Source of the DNA: Chroogloeocystis siderophila 5.2 s.c.1
Lineage (GTDB): Bacteria; Cyanobacteriota; Cyanobacteriia; Cyanobacteriales; Chroococcidiopsidaceae
Direction: 5' to 3'
DNA length: 64,000 nucleotides
Assembly (NCBI RefSeq): GCF_001904655.1
Contig: NZ_MRCC01000002.1
Span: 124,001 to 188,000 of the forward strand
Below, in pieces: positions 27,127 through 37,230 of this stretch (the first letter of the stretch is position 1; the number at the start of each line of letters is the position of its first letter). The translations under genes and the position numbers were made by a program. The notes under the pieces were generated by a model. The model saw nothing but the letters and a program-made list of their open reading frames with translations, had not been told where the DNA came from and ran no database searches.

Positions 27127-28278
27127 TTATAGTTTCTTTGTGAAAAACTGAAGAATACGTTCAGCACGCTGTTCCCAGGTATAGTATTGAACATCTTGAA
27201 AGGCTTGTTGTGCAAGGGATTTGCTCATTTGAGGATTAGTGAGTAATTCTTCTATGGCTTGCTTAAATGATTGAGGACAATCGGGTTCAGCTAAGAGGGC
27301 ATTTTTCTTATGTTGTAGAACAGTTGTAATATTTGGTAGGGCAGAAGCAACGATAGGTCTATGTGTTGCCATATATTCAAACAACTTGAGTGGTGAAGTT
27401 GTCATCGACCAAACATGCTTGCCACTATTTGGCAAGATCAAAACATCACTGGCATATAGATAAGTCGGGAGTTGAGTTTGAGGTACGTGTCCAATAATTT
27501 TTACATTAAAAAGGCGACCGCGTTGACATACTTTTCGGGCTTGTTCAATATCATGTTGCCAGCCTCCTAATAATAGAAATAAACAGTTTGGCATCAACCG
27601 CGCAACCTGATAAATCGTTGGTATTCCTTTAAAGTCATACAAATGACCTGCATAGACTACTATTGGTATACTTAAAGAAAGTTGTAATTTTTGCCGAGCT
27701 TCTTCTTTTAATTGATAAGGAAGAAAATGTGTTAAATCAACACCATCATGCTCAACTATTACTTTTTCCAGAGGAAGCCCTGCTGTAACATATTCGCTTG
27801 CTAATTGTTGAGAGATAGTCACAATTCCTAGAAAATTGCGTTTCGTAAAGGTTTGTTTTGGGAAAAAGTCATCTTTTACAGGCAGATGCCATTCGTATAA
27901 AACATTCAAGCCTAAACTTAGTGCATTTTTTGCTGCTTGCTTTGACCTAGTATAAATTAAATCAGGAGATTTCATGGCAGCATAGAATGCTGCCCAACGC
28001 GAGAAATGCTGACTGCGAAACTTGTTGCGATATTTTCGGGGAAATGGATAACTATTTCTACAAAGTAAAGGTAGTTGCGTAATTTTATATTCTTTTGTTA
28101 ATCCGTACCAATTCTGAAAATCAAACTTATTGTTTTGCACAAGTGACCATAAGTCACCTAAGGTAATGAGTTCAAAGTCTTCAACCTTTTGAGCAAAAGC
28201 TTGAGCCATTTTGGCAACTTGTATAGAGTTTGCTTCTTGCGAGGGTAAGTTACCTTCTGAAATGTAGATTATTTTCAA
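27127..28278 (-). CDS. Family 4 glycosyltransferase
   Basis: 383 residues, GT-B fold: N-terminal acceptor half with YISEGNLPSQEANSIQVAKM, C-terminal nucleotide-sugar half with VYAGHLYDFKGIPTIYQVAR, FLLLGGWQHDIEQA and the EX7E region LKLFEYMATHRPIVASALPN. It is clearly paralogous to the plus-strand gene at 31113, which has the same N-terminal signature. The sugar is unknown. Confidence 0.92.
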   Translation of the reverse strand: MKIIYISEGNLPSQEANSIQVAKMAQAFAQKVEDFELITLGDLWSLVQNNKFDFQNWYGLTKEYKITQLPLLCRNSYPFPRKYRNKFRSQHFSRWAAFYAAMKSPDLIYTRSKQAAKNALSLGLNVLYEWHLPVKDDFFPKQTFTKRNFLGIVTISQQLASEYVTAGLPLEKVIVEHDGVDLTHFLPYQLKEEARQKLQLSLSIPIVVYAGHLYDFKGIPTIYQVARLMPNCLFLLLGGWQHDIEQARKVCQRGRLFNVKIIGHVPQTQLPTYLYASDVLILPNSGKHVWSMTTSPLKLFEYMATHRPIVASALPNITTVLQHKKNALLAEPDCPQSFKQAIEELLTNPQMSKSLAQQAFQDVQYYTWEQRAERILQFFTKKL

Positions 28279-28369
28279 AATTCTCTCCGAATAATCGAGC
28301 CAAACTTTTTTTGATAACTATCGTTAATCAGTGACTCAAATATTTTGTTTAAAACTTTGATATTTTGAC

Positions 28370-29365
28370 TTATACAGAGTAATCATTCTTTCTTGCATAA
28401 ATACCAAATGAACCACTAGTTTTTAAACGGTGTTTAAAAGCAAAGTTATTACCCCAACGTAGGCGTAAGAATGCATCAAATAAATCTTGTAGCTTATAAG
28501 TATATTTTTTAAATTTTCTTAAATTTAGAGCATGCGAAGATATACTTGGGATAAATCCCCAGCCAGACCATAAATCTTCTAATGTAAGTCCTGCTGAATT
28601 GCAGAGTATGAAAAACCCATTTGGTGTAAAGTGAAAACAAGACTGATCGTGCCAACTCTCCCAAAAACTACCTGAAGCAATTAAAGCCCCACCAGGCTTT
28701 AAAACGCGGCTAATTTCAGCAAAAGCAATAAATGGATTATAAAAATGCTCTATAGTAGCTGTCGTCAAAATGAAATCAAAACTAGAATCTTTAAAAGGAA
28801 GACGGTGTGCATCAACTAAAATATCTGCTTCAGGCGATGAGTAATCTACTGAGATTACATTTTCAATTCCTACAGAGTTAAGATAACTTCTATTACCACC
28901 AGAGCCACATCCAAGATCTAAAGCTTTTATATTTGACCCCAATTCACTTCTAATTTGAGCAATATAATATAATATCTCTTTCTGCAATTTTGTTTGATAT
29001 TTATCTCTAATCTCCTCACGCGATATGCATTTGTATTCTACTCTTGTTGCATAACCAAGGTTTTTAATTTGTTGTTCGCTCAAAAAAGGTTGTGGTATCT
29101 GAAACTCAATGCTAACTTGAGATTTATGACTAAGACAACGAAAATCTAGGTTATTAGGCTTTGAATCAACTTCAGCTTGATAATATTTTGTGTTGCAAAC
29201 TTTACAAATTAATCCTTGAGGCTGTAGTATGAGTTCACCTTTGTCAAGTGGGCAAACCAATACTTCATCTATTAGCCTCAAACTTGAATCGTAAGAATAT
29301 TTGTTTGATGAGTGTAATCCGCTAGTTGTATCTTCTAATTTTTTTTGAGTAATATGTGCTGTCAT
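28370..29365 (-). CDS. Methyltransferase with N-terminal zinc-ribbon-like segment
   Basis: 331 residues. Residues about 33-62 hold VLVCPLDKGELILQ and LICKVCNTKYYQ, a Trm112-like two-pair Cys arrangement. The SAM domain follows (ALDLGCGSGGNRSYLN, VDYSSPEADILVDAHRLPF, FDFILTTATIEHFYNPFIAF). Type 11 methyltransferases with such a ribbon are common in polysaccharide and natural-product loci. It is in the same minus-strand group as the glycosyltransferases around it. Confidence 0.87.
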   Translation of the reverse strand: MTAHITQKKLEDTTSGLHSSNKYSYDSSLRLIDEVLVCPLDKGELILQPQGLICKVCNTKYYQAEVDSKPNNLDFRCLSHKSQVSIEFQIPQPFLSEQQIKNLGYATRVEYKCISREEIRDKYQTKLQKEILYYIAQIRSELGSNIKALDLGCGSGGNRSYLNSVGIENVISVDYSSPEADILVDAHRLPFKDSSFDFILTTATIEHFYNPFIAFAEISRVLKPGGALIASGSFWESWHDQSCFHFTPNGFFILCNSAGLTLEDLWSGWGFIPSISSHALNLRKFKKYTYKLQDLFDAFLRLRWGNNFAFKHRLKTSGSFGIYARKNDYSV

Positions 29366-29539
29366 TCTAGCTCTCCTATTTTAGGGATAAACTGAGTAAT
29401 TTATTTTTGTCAATGTACAAAAGCAAATTAAATATGAGTACGTACCTACTGTTTTCAAAGCTAGATTGTTACATTCTGCTGAAAATCAGTAGTTTATTTT
29501 GTTTATCAAAATGTGTTGGAACTATTTAGTATTTTTTTA

Positions 29540-30757
29540 TTATTTACTAGAATGTTCTTTCATCATTTGAACTACCAGATGCTGTAATTTATCAATCTTG
29601 ACTACTAATCCTTTAAACTTTTCACTATACTGATTGTTTATCTCTGGTTCTGATAGCAAACATCCATACTGAAAACCTAATGCTTGCGTTAATAAGAAAT
29701 AAAAAGGAGCAACCATTGAACCGAAAAGTTCGATAACGATTAATTTCTGCGCAAATACTATATTTGTCAGACCAGCACCATGAGCAGCGACTACTATTTC
29801 TGCCTGTGAAAAGAGGGCTACCTGGTCAGTAAAGCTCATATTCTCTAAAGTGTATGACACAAAGCCGAGCGGAGTTAGAGCCGTTAAAACTTCCTCTTCG
29901 TTAATAACTTGACGACCTGCACTTTTTGGGCGTGATATATATATTCTTGAAGAGTAAGACTTTTTATCCTGTGATTTAGGAAGATTGCTGAGTACGCGCT
30001 GACGTAGCCAGTGACACGCTACTGGTGATATAAGGCTTTTCTCTCTACGGAAAGAAGATACTACTAGTCTTTTGATGTTGATACCAAATCCATTCCAGTA
30101 GATATAATCTTCAGGCTTGTATCCCAAAAGTTTCAGGGACTCTATCTTCCAAGCTGGAGGATTTGAATCAATAATTAAAAGTGGTTTTCTTCCTGTTTGT
30201 GCATGGTAATATTCAATTCCTTCAAGTCTAAGTAAACAATCTACTATCCAATGAAAATAGTTGCGGTTGTAAATATTGACTAAAGAACTAGCTGTATCTA
30301 TTTGAGGAATTTTGTGACGAATTAATTTTCTTGAAAGTATAGTATTGATGGGTAAAGTTTTACTCAAGCGATTTGGAGAAACTGTTTCTGAAATAACATG
30401 ACCACTTTTGTTAAAGCCCACAGCTGTAGAGCCAACAAGCGTGGCTTCTGTAAATTCAGATATAAATGGCTTTTGTAATGTAAATTTACCAATGTGATTC
30501 GTCATTAGCTTTGGTAAAATATCTGAACCTTCAACTGGTTCTCTAGCTACGATTGTTTCTCCTACGCCAAACCTAATAACGTTGTATTTACTACTTTTTT
30601 CTATTATTTTTTCTTTTGAAATTGTCTGTAAACCAAGGTTTGTTGTAGCAAAAGAAAACATCCATTGACGTAAGGGATAGTTAACCATTCCAGGCAAGGC
30701 TCGAAAGCGATCGCCTACGATTTTTCGCTTGATATCTTTTGGTTGAAATATTAACAC
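29540..30757 (-). CDS. GT61-type (DUF563) glycosyltransferase
   Basis: 405 residues. The family signature AEIVVAAHGAGLTNIVFAQ is followed by KLIVIELFGS; upstream are NYFHWIVDCLLRLEGIEY and RIYISRPKSAGRQVINEE. GT61 enzymes add xylose or other sugars to branched glycans. It is the first gene of the minus-strand group that ends at 25385 and is divergent from the glycosyltransferase at 31113. Confidence 0.88.
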   Translation of the reverse strand: MLIFQPKDIKRKIVGDRFRALPGMVNYPLRQWMFSFATTNLGLQTISKEKIIEKSSKYNVIRFGVGETIVAREPVEGSDILPKLMTNHIGKFTLQKPFISEFTEATLVGSTAVGFNKSGHVISETVSPNRLSKTLPINTILSRKLIRHKIPQIDTASSLVNIYNRNYFHWIVDCLLRLEGIEYYHAQTGRKPLLIIDSNPPAWKIESLKLLGYKPEDYIYWNGFGINIKRLVVSSFRREKSLISPVACHWLRQRVLSNLPKSQDKKSYSSRIYISRPKSAGRQVINEEEVLTALTPLGFVSYTLENMSFTDQVALFSQAEIVVAAHGAGLTNIVFAQKLIVIELFGSMVAPFYFLLTQALGFQYGCLLSEPEINNQYSEKFKGLVVKIDKLQHLVVQMMKEHSSK

Positions 30758-31030
30758 TTCCTCACCTCTCTATAACTACAAGTTTTACATCTTACGATAA
30801 TCTTAAATGAGGGTAAAAACAAACATATTTAATCATGCCTAAAATATAGGAAAATACACGTATGCAAAATGCATAAAATTCTTTGTGTATTGTAAAAGTA
30901 ATTTTTTAGGTTTTATTCCGTTTCTTCTATTCTCTGACTTTAATCAACATTTGTCTACATATAAAAAGTTGGGTTTATTCAGGAATAGTAGATGACAAAA
31001 CTATTTTACATAGAACTTAGTTTGATACAC

Positions 31031-31049
31031 CTGAACTTTTCTATAATTG
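31031..31049 (+). promoter_or_regulatory. Upstream element, copy 1 (TGAACTT-N5-TA)
   Basis: CTGAACTTTTCTATAATTG, 64 bases before ATG 31113. It matches the left part of the element seen at 38521, 48343, 56908 and 60478, and includes a good -10 hexamer (TATAAT). It is the most divergent of the five copies. Confidence 0.5.
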
Positions 31050-31112
31050 CATAAAATCGACTTTTCATAGAATATTAAGTAGGTATTCAAGTTAGTGTTA
31101 ACTATTTTGTAG

Positions 31113-32396
31113 ATGAAGCAAATGAAAAGTTTATCAAGTTTGGTTTATCTGTCAAAAGGCAATTTGCCATCAAAAATGGCTCATACAATACAAGTAGCTA
31201 AAATGGCACAAGCCTTTTCGCAAAATATTGAAGATTTTGAATTGGTGACTTCTGGAGATATTTTGTCAGCTATTCAAGGAATGAATTCAGATTTTCAAAC
31301 ATGGTATGGATTGCATCATAAATTTAAGCTTGTACGCTTACCAATGCACTTCAAAATTAAGTATCCATTTCCTTATAATTATGAAAATGAAATTTTCTAC
31401 AAGCTAGCAATTTTATATGCTTGTTTGAAGTCTCCATCGGTTGTGTATACTCGTACTCCTACTATCGCTGCGCTTTTGTTAAAAATTGGCGTACCTGTTT
31501 TATGGGAATGGCACGAACCAATACCTGAAGGAACTACTTCTTTTTATCAAGCACTTTTAAATAACAAAAAATTGCTTGGTATTGTGACGACCTTGCCTCA
31601 GTTAGCTGAAAACTATATTCAGCATGGATTTCTAAGAAGTAAAATACTAGTTGCACCTAATGCAGTTGATCTGAAAAATTTTCTACCATATCAAGATAAA
31701 CAACTAGCCCGAAAGAAACTATCTATCTGCCAAAAACATAAAATAGTTCTGTACTCAGGACATTTGTATGAATATAAAGGGATTCCAACAATTTTAGAAA
31801 CTGCCCGTCTTCTACCAGATTATAAATTTGTACTTGTGGGCGGTTGGGCTGATGATATTCAAAGAGTACAAGCAGATTACAAAAAGATTGGTTTAAGCAA
31901 TATAATACTCGTTGGTCACGTCAATCAGACGAAGTTAGCTTCCTATTTATATGCAGCAGATGTCCTAATTCTGCCTACAAGTAAGTACTGGAATTTAGCG
32001 GGAGCTACTTGTCCGCTTAAGCTCTTTGATTACATGGTTTCTCGAAGACCAATTGTAGCTTCAGCCTTACCAACAATCATGACAGTAGCAAGAGATAAAC
32101 AGAATGCTCTTTTGGCAGAGCCAGATAATCCTATTTCCTTTAAAGAAGCTATATTGGCATTATTTGAAAATCCTGTGCTAGCTAATGCTATTGCTGAGTG
32201 TGCTTTTCAAGAGGTGCAAAACTTCACTTGGGATAATAGAGCAAAGCGAGTTCTGCAATTTGGAGCAGAAAGATTACAAGCAGCAGATGAAGATGTAGTT
32301 TCTTATAGAATGGGTTTAATGAAATATATTAAACAAAAAGTTTTTTCACGGGTAGATAATTATCTACCTTCACTACAATCATCGCAAGCAAGGTAA
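31113..32396 (+). CDS. Family 4 glycosyltransferase, paralogue of the 27127 gene
   Basis: 427 residues. The start (ATG 31113 or 31122) leads into VYLSKGNLPSKMAHTIQVAK, MAQAFSQNIEDFELVTSGD and DFQTWYGL, nearly the same as in the minus-strand gene at 27127. The donor half has VLYSGHLYEYKGIPTILETA, LVGGWADDIQRV and LKLFDYMVSRRPIVASALPT. The extra C-terminal 40 residues are basic. The pair probably arose by duplication and inversion and may add related sugars. Confidence 0.92.
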   Translation: MKQMKSLSSLVYLSKGNLPSKMAHTIQVAKMAQAFSQNIEDFELVTSGDILSAIQGMNSDFQTWYGLHHKFKLVRLPMHFKIKYPFPYNYENEIFYKLAILYACLKSPSVVYTRTPTIAALLLKIGVPVLWEWHEPIPEGTTSFYQALLNNKKLLGIVTTLPQLAENYIQHGFLRSKILVAPNAVDLKNFLPYQDKQLARKKLSICQKHKIVLYSGHLYEYKGIPTILETARLLPDYKFVLVGGWADDIQRVQADYKKIGLSNIILVGHVNQTKLASYLYAADVLILPTSKYWNLAGATCPLKLFDYMVSRRPIVASALPTIMTVARDKQNALLAEPDNPISFKEAILALFENPVLANAIAECAFQEVQNFTWDNRAKRVLQFGAERLQAADEDVVSYRMGLMKYIKQKVFSRVDNYLPSLQSSQAR

Positions 32397-32772
32397 TTTT
32401 AACTAGTGTATTCTTATCCTCTAACTCATTTTCTACTGTGGACACATATCTCTAATATCAACTCCAAAAACCTGCTTTTGCTCCTCAACCTCTGCCATCT
32501 CAGCGCTACGTGTTTCAACTTTTGCCAAGCCTCTCCAATTTTGGGGGGCTTCTCGCTATCTTAAACTTGAGTTATAGGATTGATATGTAGTATATTGTAC
32601 CTAACCTTAGGAAAGGAATTTATGGTGAGGGCGATGGTCGCTTGCTGAGAAGCATATCTTTAGATTGAATCTACAGACTATCAGTATTGTTGCTATTAGT
32701 TAATAGTTAGTAGAAAAGTTACTAATCTATTCATGTTCTATCTTAAGCATCATTCATCAATCAAAAACGTTT

Positions 32773-32803
32773 AATAAGGGCTTGGTTGTTCCAAACCCTT
32801 ATT
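32773..32803 (-). terminator. Terminator of the STAND regulator gene
   Basis: AATAAGGG (32773-32780) pairs with CCCTTATT (32796-32803), with an inner TTGG/CCAA extension. It begins 38 bases after the stop of the 32842 gene; T-runs flank both sides, so it may also stop transcripts from 31113. Confidence 0.7.
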
Positions 32804-32841
32804 GCTGTTGATGTTTTATGTCCGTTTGATTGGATAGCGGG

Positions 32842-35800
32842 CTACGATCGCTCGACTGCTCCCAACGCTTTTAAAGCTGCTTTTTGAGCATCGGTTAAAC
32901 CTTCAATATCAGTAATGTTCATATCTTCGTAAGGTCTAGCAGTTCTTAACGTTTTCTGGCATTCTCCGGTGTTGACGTGCCAAAGCTTGATTGTTTCATC
33001 TTGGCTACTACTTGCGATTAAACCATCAGAACTAAAAGCGATCGCACGCACCCAACTTTTATGTCCTTGTAACGCGTTTAGACATTCACCGGTTTTGACA
33101 TCCCATAGTTTCACACTATGATGATCACCATTCGTTGCTAGTATCTGACCATCGGGACTAAACGCAATTGTCCAAATCGTACTAGTATCTACTTGGAACG
33201 ACTGCAAACATTGACCTGTATGAACATCCCAAACTTTGACGATTCCATCATCACTACCGCTTGCTAAGCTTTGATTATCAGGACTTAAGACAACAACCTT
33301 GATATCACTGGTGTGTTCGCATAAGGTTTGGTAGCACTGTTTAGTAGAAACGTGCCAAAGTCTTATAGTTCGATCTTTGCTACCACTGATGATCACTTGA
33401 CCATCGGAACTTAGCGCAACGGTACGTACCTGGCTAGGATGGTGCATTGTACTCAAGCATTCGCCGGTTGTAGCATCCCACAACTTTACAGTGCAATCAT
33501 CACTACCACTAATAATTGTCGAATTATCGGGATGAAATGCTACCGATCGCACTTGGTTTTGATGTCCATATAAGGTTGTCAGACATTCACCTGTACTCAC
33601 TGACCAAAGTTTTAGTGTTTGGTCGTTACTCGCACTCGCTAATGTTTGACAGTCTGGGCTAAAAGCAACCGATTGTACTCGCCCAGTATGACCTTGCACT
33701 GTTCGGATTTCGCCATCGTGAGGATTCCACAACCTTACAGATGCATCGTTGTTACCACTCGCGATTAACCCATCAGCACTAAAAGCAAGCGATACAGCCC
33801 AATTTGCATATGCGCGTAGCGTTTTAATGCATTCACCAGTACTAAGTTCCCAGATTTTGATCGCTTGGTCATTACTACTACTAGCCAGCGTTTGACCATC
33901 AGGATTGAACGTAACTGCGCGGATTTGCCCTGTGTGTCCTTTGAGTGTTGTCAATTCGCCGGTGCTGAGTGACCAAAGTTTAATGGTGCGATCGCTACTA
34001 CCACTTGCTAATGTTTGACCGTCTGGGCTAAATGCCACCGCTTGAACTTCACTAGTATGTTCGTCTAATGTCTTAAGACATTCACCCGTACTCACCGACC
34101 AAAGTTTAATGGTGCGATCGCTACTACCACTCGCTAAAGTTTGACTATCCGGACTAAACGCCACTGTCAAAATCGCGCTGGTATGCTGGTGTAATGTTGC
34201 CAGACGTCTTTGTGAGCTAATCGACCATAACTCGATTGTGCCAGTGTTGCTACCACTAACGAGAATTTCACCGTTAGGACTAAACGCCAAGGAGGTTATA
34301 TGGCTTGTTCCTCCGCGCCAAGTGGTAATCGATTCGCCAGTATCAGTAGACCATAATTTAATGGTGCCATCACAACTTGCACTTGCAAGCATTTGACTAT
34401 CCGAACTCACCGCAACTGTGCCAACGGGATGACGATGTCCGTGCAAAGATTTAATGCATTGACCAGTATTGACATCACCTAGCTTGACTATGCAATCGCT
34501 AGCACAAACGAGCGTTTGTCCATCTGGACTCAAAGTTGCGATGCGCAACCAAGAATTGTATCCTTTACTCAGGTGCCGTAGCTTCATTTGCGGAACGTGC
34601 CAGATATATGTTGCCCCACTTGTATTGACTGCACTCAAGAATTGTCCATTAGAACTATATGCGATCGCTACAATACTACCAAAATTCGCCAAAAAGACTG
34701 ATTTATCTAAATCTGATGATGCCAAGTTCACCTGATGTAAATCGCCATCAAGACGCGCTTGCCAGATTTTGAGGTGTGAAAAGTCATAGCCTTTAAGATC
34801 GACCTGCATATGGCGAAGGAGATTCAAAATATTACCACTGGCATAACCAGGTTGCAGTGGGGATCGTTGCAAGTTCTTGATAATTTTGTTGAGGTGATTA
34901 GCAATACTCTTGCGACTTCCCATATCAGCAAAAAGCTGATTAACTATCGGTTGCAGGATGTAGCGTGTTTGTGCATTTCTAATATACTCTTTAGCAGAAG
35001 CCTTGACTAAAGCGTGACTTTTGAAAAGCGCTAATTCTTGTGTTTTCAATTCTAAACAGATTTGCTTAATAAAACGGTCGGTGACGTATTCAGCGATCGC
35101 CGGTTGCTGCGTAAACAGTCCTGACGTTTTTTCAATCAGCGCGCGTTGCCGCAGCGACTCTAAAGCCTCGGCTAATTCTAACGGGTGTACTTCTTGGAGA
35201 ATATCTTCGGCTAATTCTCGCAATGACACTGGTTCGCGGTTAATTGCTAACCAGTACATAATACCTTGCTCCATCTGTGAGAGACACTCAAAATCTTGAT
35301 CGAATAGATTTTTAATATTGCTAAAGACTGTTTTCCCTGATTTTAAGAATTCTGTAATATCGCGATCAAAAACATCTTGAACAATCGGAGCAACCATCTT
35401 TAGTAATAGAGGGTTACCACCATAAATATTCATAATTTTTGCATAGATTTCCCTCGTTCCATGTAATTGGCTATCTTTTAAAATTTGCTGTCCTTCTTCT
35501 AGATTTAAGCCACTTAGTTGTAAGCTTTTTAAGCGATGTTCGCCTTCTTTAAGATAAAAATCTCTTGGCTTCTCGCGGCTAGTTAACAATAAACAACTTT
35601 GATGCGCTGTTTCGCCTATGCACCGAATCAACTGCGAGTAGCCTTCGTATTCTCGGTGAAATTGTTCCTGATCTCGATGACGTAGAATCGCATCTAAACC
35701 ATCTAGAATAAGTAGACAGCGATGTTTGCGTAGATAATCAAGTAGGCGTAGCGATCGCAAACTAATATTTTCTGGTAGATCAATCTCTGTGTTTTGTGAA

Positions 35801-36387
35801 AGAAAGTAGATGAGTTCTGCCAAAATATCTTTAATTGGCGGAGCTTGGTCTAAAGAGCGCCAGATAACGTACTCAAAGTTGTTTTGAATCTGTTGAGCTA
35901 ATTTAACTGATAAGGCTGTTTTCCCAATACCTGCCATGCCTAAAATAGTGACGACACGACAGCGATCGCTGACAATCCATTGCTCTAATACAACCATCTC
36001 TTGGGTACGACCATAGAAGATTGCGACATCAGCTGCTTCTCCCCAATCCCTGCAAGTGTCAGTAATTTTTTTCGTTGGAGGCAGTGTCGATTTTGCTTCT
36101 TCTAGTTTTCGTTGCAGAGCAGTGCGAAAATTCTTTTTACTAACTTTTTCCCCTAAAGCATCAGAGAGAATTTTCCATAATCTAGGTCCAACATCGCGTT
36201 TCAAGTAGTTATCGCTGTATCCTTCTTTGTCAGCAATTTCTTCATAGGTATAACCTAGCCACGCACCTTTAAGAATAATTTTTTGAATATCTGTTAAGTA
36301 ACTACCTTTTACAGCATAAACAGCATTGTCTGCGGCTTTAAATTCTTCTTTTTTATCTAAATCTAAGTCAGATTCCGAATAGTTCAT
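32842..36387 (-). CDS. STAND NTPase regulator: HTH, NB-ARC and 14 WD40 repeats
   Basis: 1181 residues. Residues 28-95 form a helix-turn-helix-like domain (LTDIQKIILKGAWLGYTYEE, IADKEGYSDNYLKRDVGPRL) of the kind found at the N terminus of cyanobacterial signalling NTPases. The NB-ARC region follows, with Walker A GMAGIGKTA at 150-158 and Walker B LLILDGLDAIL. From about 560 there are 14 WD40 units (IKLWS, VKLWD, IRLWH), enough for two seven-bladed propellers, ending in LTDAQKAALKALGAVE. Such proteins oligomerise on ligand binding; the HTH makes a transcriptional role likely. It sits inside the polysaccharide cluster, recalling XssQ, the STAND activator of synechan synthesis. That comparison is by domain type only. 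Confidence 0.93.
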   Translation of the reverse strand: MNYSESDLDLDKKEEFKAADNAVYAVKGSYLTDIQKIILKGAWLGYTYEEIADKEGYSDNYLKRDVGPRLWKILSDALGEKVSKKNFRTALQRKLEEAKSTLPPTKKITDTCRDWGEAADVAIFYGRTQEMVVLEQWIVSDRCRVVTILGMAGIGKTALSVKLAQQIQNNFEYVIWRSLDQAPPIKDILAELIYFLSQNTEIDLPENISLRSLRLLDYLRKHRCLLILDGLDAILRHRDQEQFHREYEGYSQLIRCIGETAHQSCLLLTSREKPRDFYLKEGEHRLKSLQLSGLNLEEGQQILKDSQLHGTREIYAKIMNIYGGNPLLLKMVAPIVQDVFDRDITEFLKSGKTVFSNIKNLFDQDFECLSQMEQGIMYWLAINREPVSLRELAEDILQEVHPLELAEALESLRQRALIEKTSGLFTQQPAIAEYVTDRFIKQICLELKTQELALFKSHALVKASAKEYIRNAQTRYILQPIVNQLFADMGSRKSIANHLNKIIKNLQRSPLQPGYASGNILNLLRHMQVDLKGYDFSHLKIWQARLDGDLHQVNLASSDLDKSVFLANFGSIVAIAYSSNGQFLSAVNTSGATYIWHVPQMKLRHLSKGYNSWLRIATLSPDGQTLVCASDCIVKLGDVNTGQCIKSLHGHRHPVGTVAVSSDSQMLASASCDGTIKLWSTDTGESITTWRGGTSHITSLAFSPNGEILVSGSNTGTIELWSISSQRRLATLHQHTSAILTVAFSPDSQTLASGSSDRTIKLWSVSTGECLKTLDEHTSEVQAVAFSPDGQTLASGSSDRTIKLWSLSTGELTTLKGHTGQIRAVTFNPDGQTLASSSNDQAIKIWELSTGECIKTLRAYANWAVSLAFSADGLIASGNNDASVRLWNPHDGEIRTVQGHTGRVQSVAFSPDCQTLASASNDQTLKLWSVSTGECLTTLYGHQNQVRSVAFHPDNSTIISGSDDCTVKLWDATTGECLSTMHHPSQVRTVALSSDGQVIISGSKDRTIRLWHVSTKQCYQTLCEHTSDIKVVVLSPDNQSLASGSDDGIVKVWDVHTGQCLQSFQVDTSTIWTIAFSPDGQILATNGDHHSVKLWDVKTGECLNALQGHKSWVRAIAFSSDGLIASSSQDETIKLWHVNTGECQKTLRTARPYEDMNITDIEGLTDAQKAALKALGAVERS

Positions 36388-36423
36388 CTTTACCTCTATC
36401 TGCCTAAAGTTTGTTCCTTTTCT

Positions 36424-36448
36424 GAAGAAAAATAAATGTTTTTTCTTC
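36424..36448. promoter_or_regulatory. Hairpin in the leader of the STAND gene
   Basis: GAAGAAAAA (36424-36432) and TTTTTCTTC (36440-36448) form a nine-pair stem with a short loop, 37 bases upstream of the STAND start codon. The stem is A/T-rich and probably weak. Confidence 0.35.
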
Positions 36449-36840
36449 GGCTTAGTAAAATTAGAATGCTAAATAAAAATTAGATTATTTAGTGTTAGGG
36501 AATATTTTCTCCGCTATCGGAAGGACGATATTTTACGGGAAGCTGCAAAGCATTAAATCATACTTTAGTAAACAAGAATATAGCAAATCTGTTCTTTTGG
36601 AAACAATTAGTAAGTAATTTCGCTTAAATTCATAAAAAAACTCACATTTCCCAGAACTTAGCAGTTGTATTGCTGCAAAATCCTCAAGCAATTAATCATA
36701 ACTCTTCCTTTTATTTTGTTCTTTAGAAGTTTTGTACTTGATTATCAGAGTTTATTAAGTGGATTTCCAGAACTTTATTGACTAGCCATATTTTAAAAAT
36801 TGATACATAAGAAAGTAAGTGTTTACAAAAAAGAAGCTCA

Positions 36841-37230
36841 ATGTATCCCCCATATTCAGAAAATAAAGCTATGACTAATGGTTACGGACGACACAATCCT
36901 GATGCAACCAGTCGCCCTACCTTTTACATGTCAGAAGAATTACTAAGAGCTATCCAAATTCAAGCACAGCGCGAACGCAATTCTCGGTCTGGATTTATAT
37001 CTGGTTTGTTAAGTTTTCTGCTTCTATCACCCATTGGTCAACAATTACGAGAAAATGCTCGTATTAATAACCGCACTTTGGCTCAAGAGTTAGAGCAATC
37101 TTTAGCTTTACTACAACAACAGATACCCCTTGACCAAGTCAACCAGCTTGCTGCTGCAAGCCAGCGATCGCAAATAGAAATGCTTACTTATTTAGTTTTA
37201 CTAGGATTACAAACATATTCCAGAGAGTAA
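36841..37230 (+). CDS. Ribbon-helix-helix-like small protein, possible regulator
   Basis: 129 residues. After a disordered start, SRPTFYMSEELLRAIQIQAQ RERNSRS resembles the strand and first helix of ribbon-helix-helix DNA-binding proteins, followed by a hydrophobic helix (GFISGLLSFLLLSPIGQQL). A Gln-rich helical part ends the protein. ATG 36841 and ATG 36871 are both possible starts. It is divergent from the STAND regulator across a 453-base gap in which I see no other gene, and faces the main biosynthetic genes. Regulation of the cluster is a guess from position. Confidence 0.65.
   Translation: MYPPYSENKAMTNGYGRHNPDATSRPTFYMSEELLRAIQIQAQRERNSRSGFISGLLSFLLLSPIGQQLRENARINNRTLAQELEQSLALLQQQIPLDQVNQLAAASQRSQIEMLTYLVLLGLQTYSRE

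Noticed and set aside
25385-32396. Further copies of the TGAACTT-N5-TATNGAC element before the minus-strand genes
   Set aside because: The spacers at 27023-27126, 28279-28369, 29366-29539 and just upstream of 30757 contain no convincing match on the minus strand.
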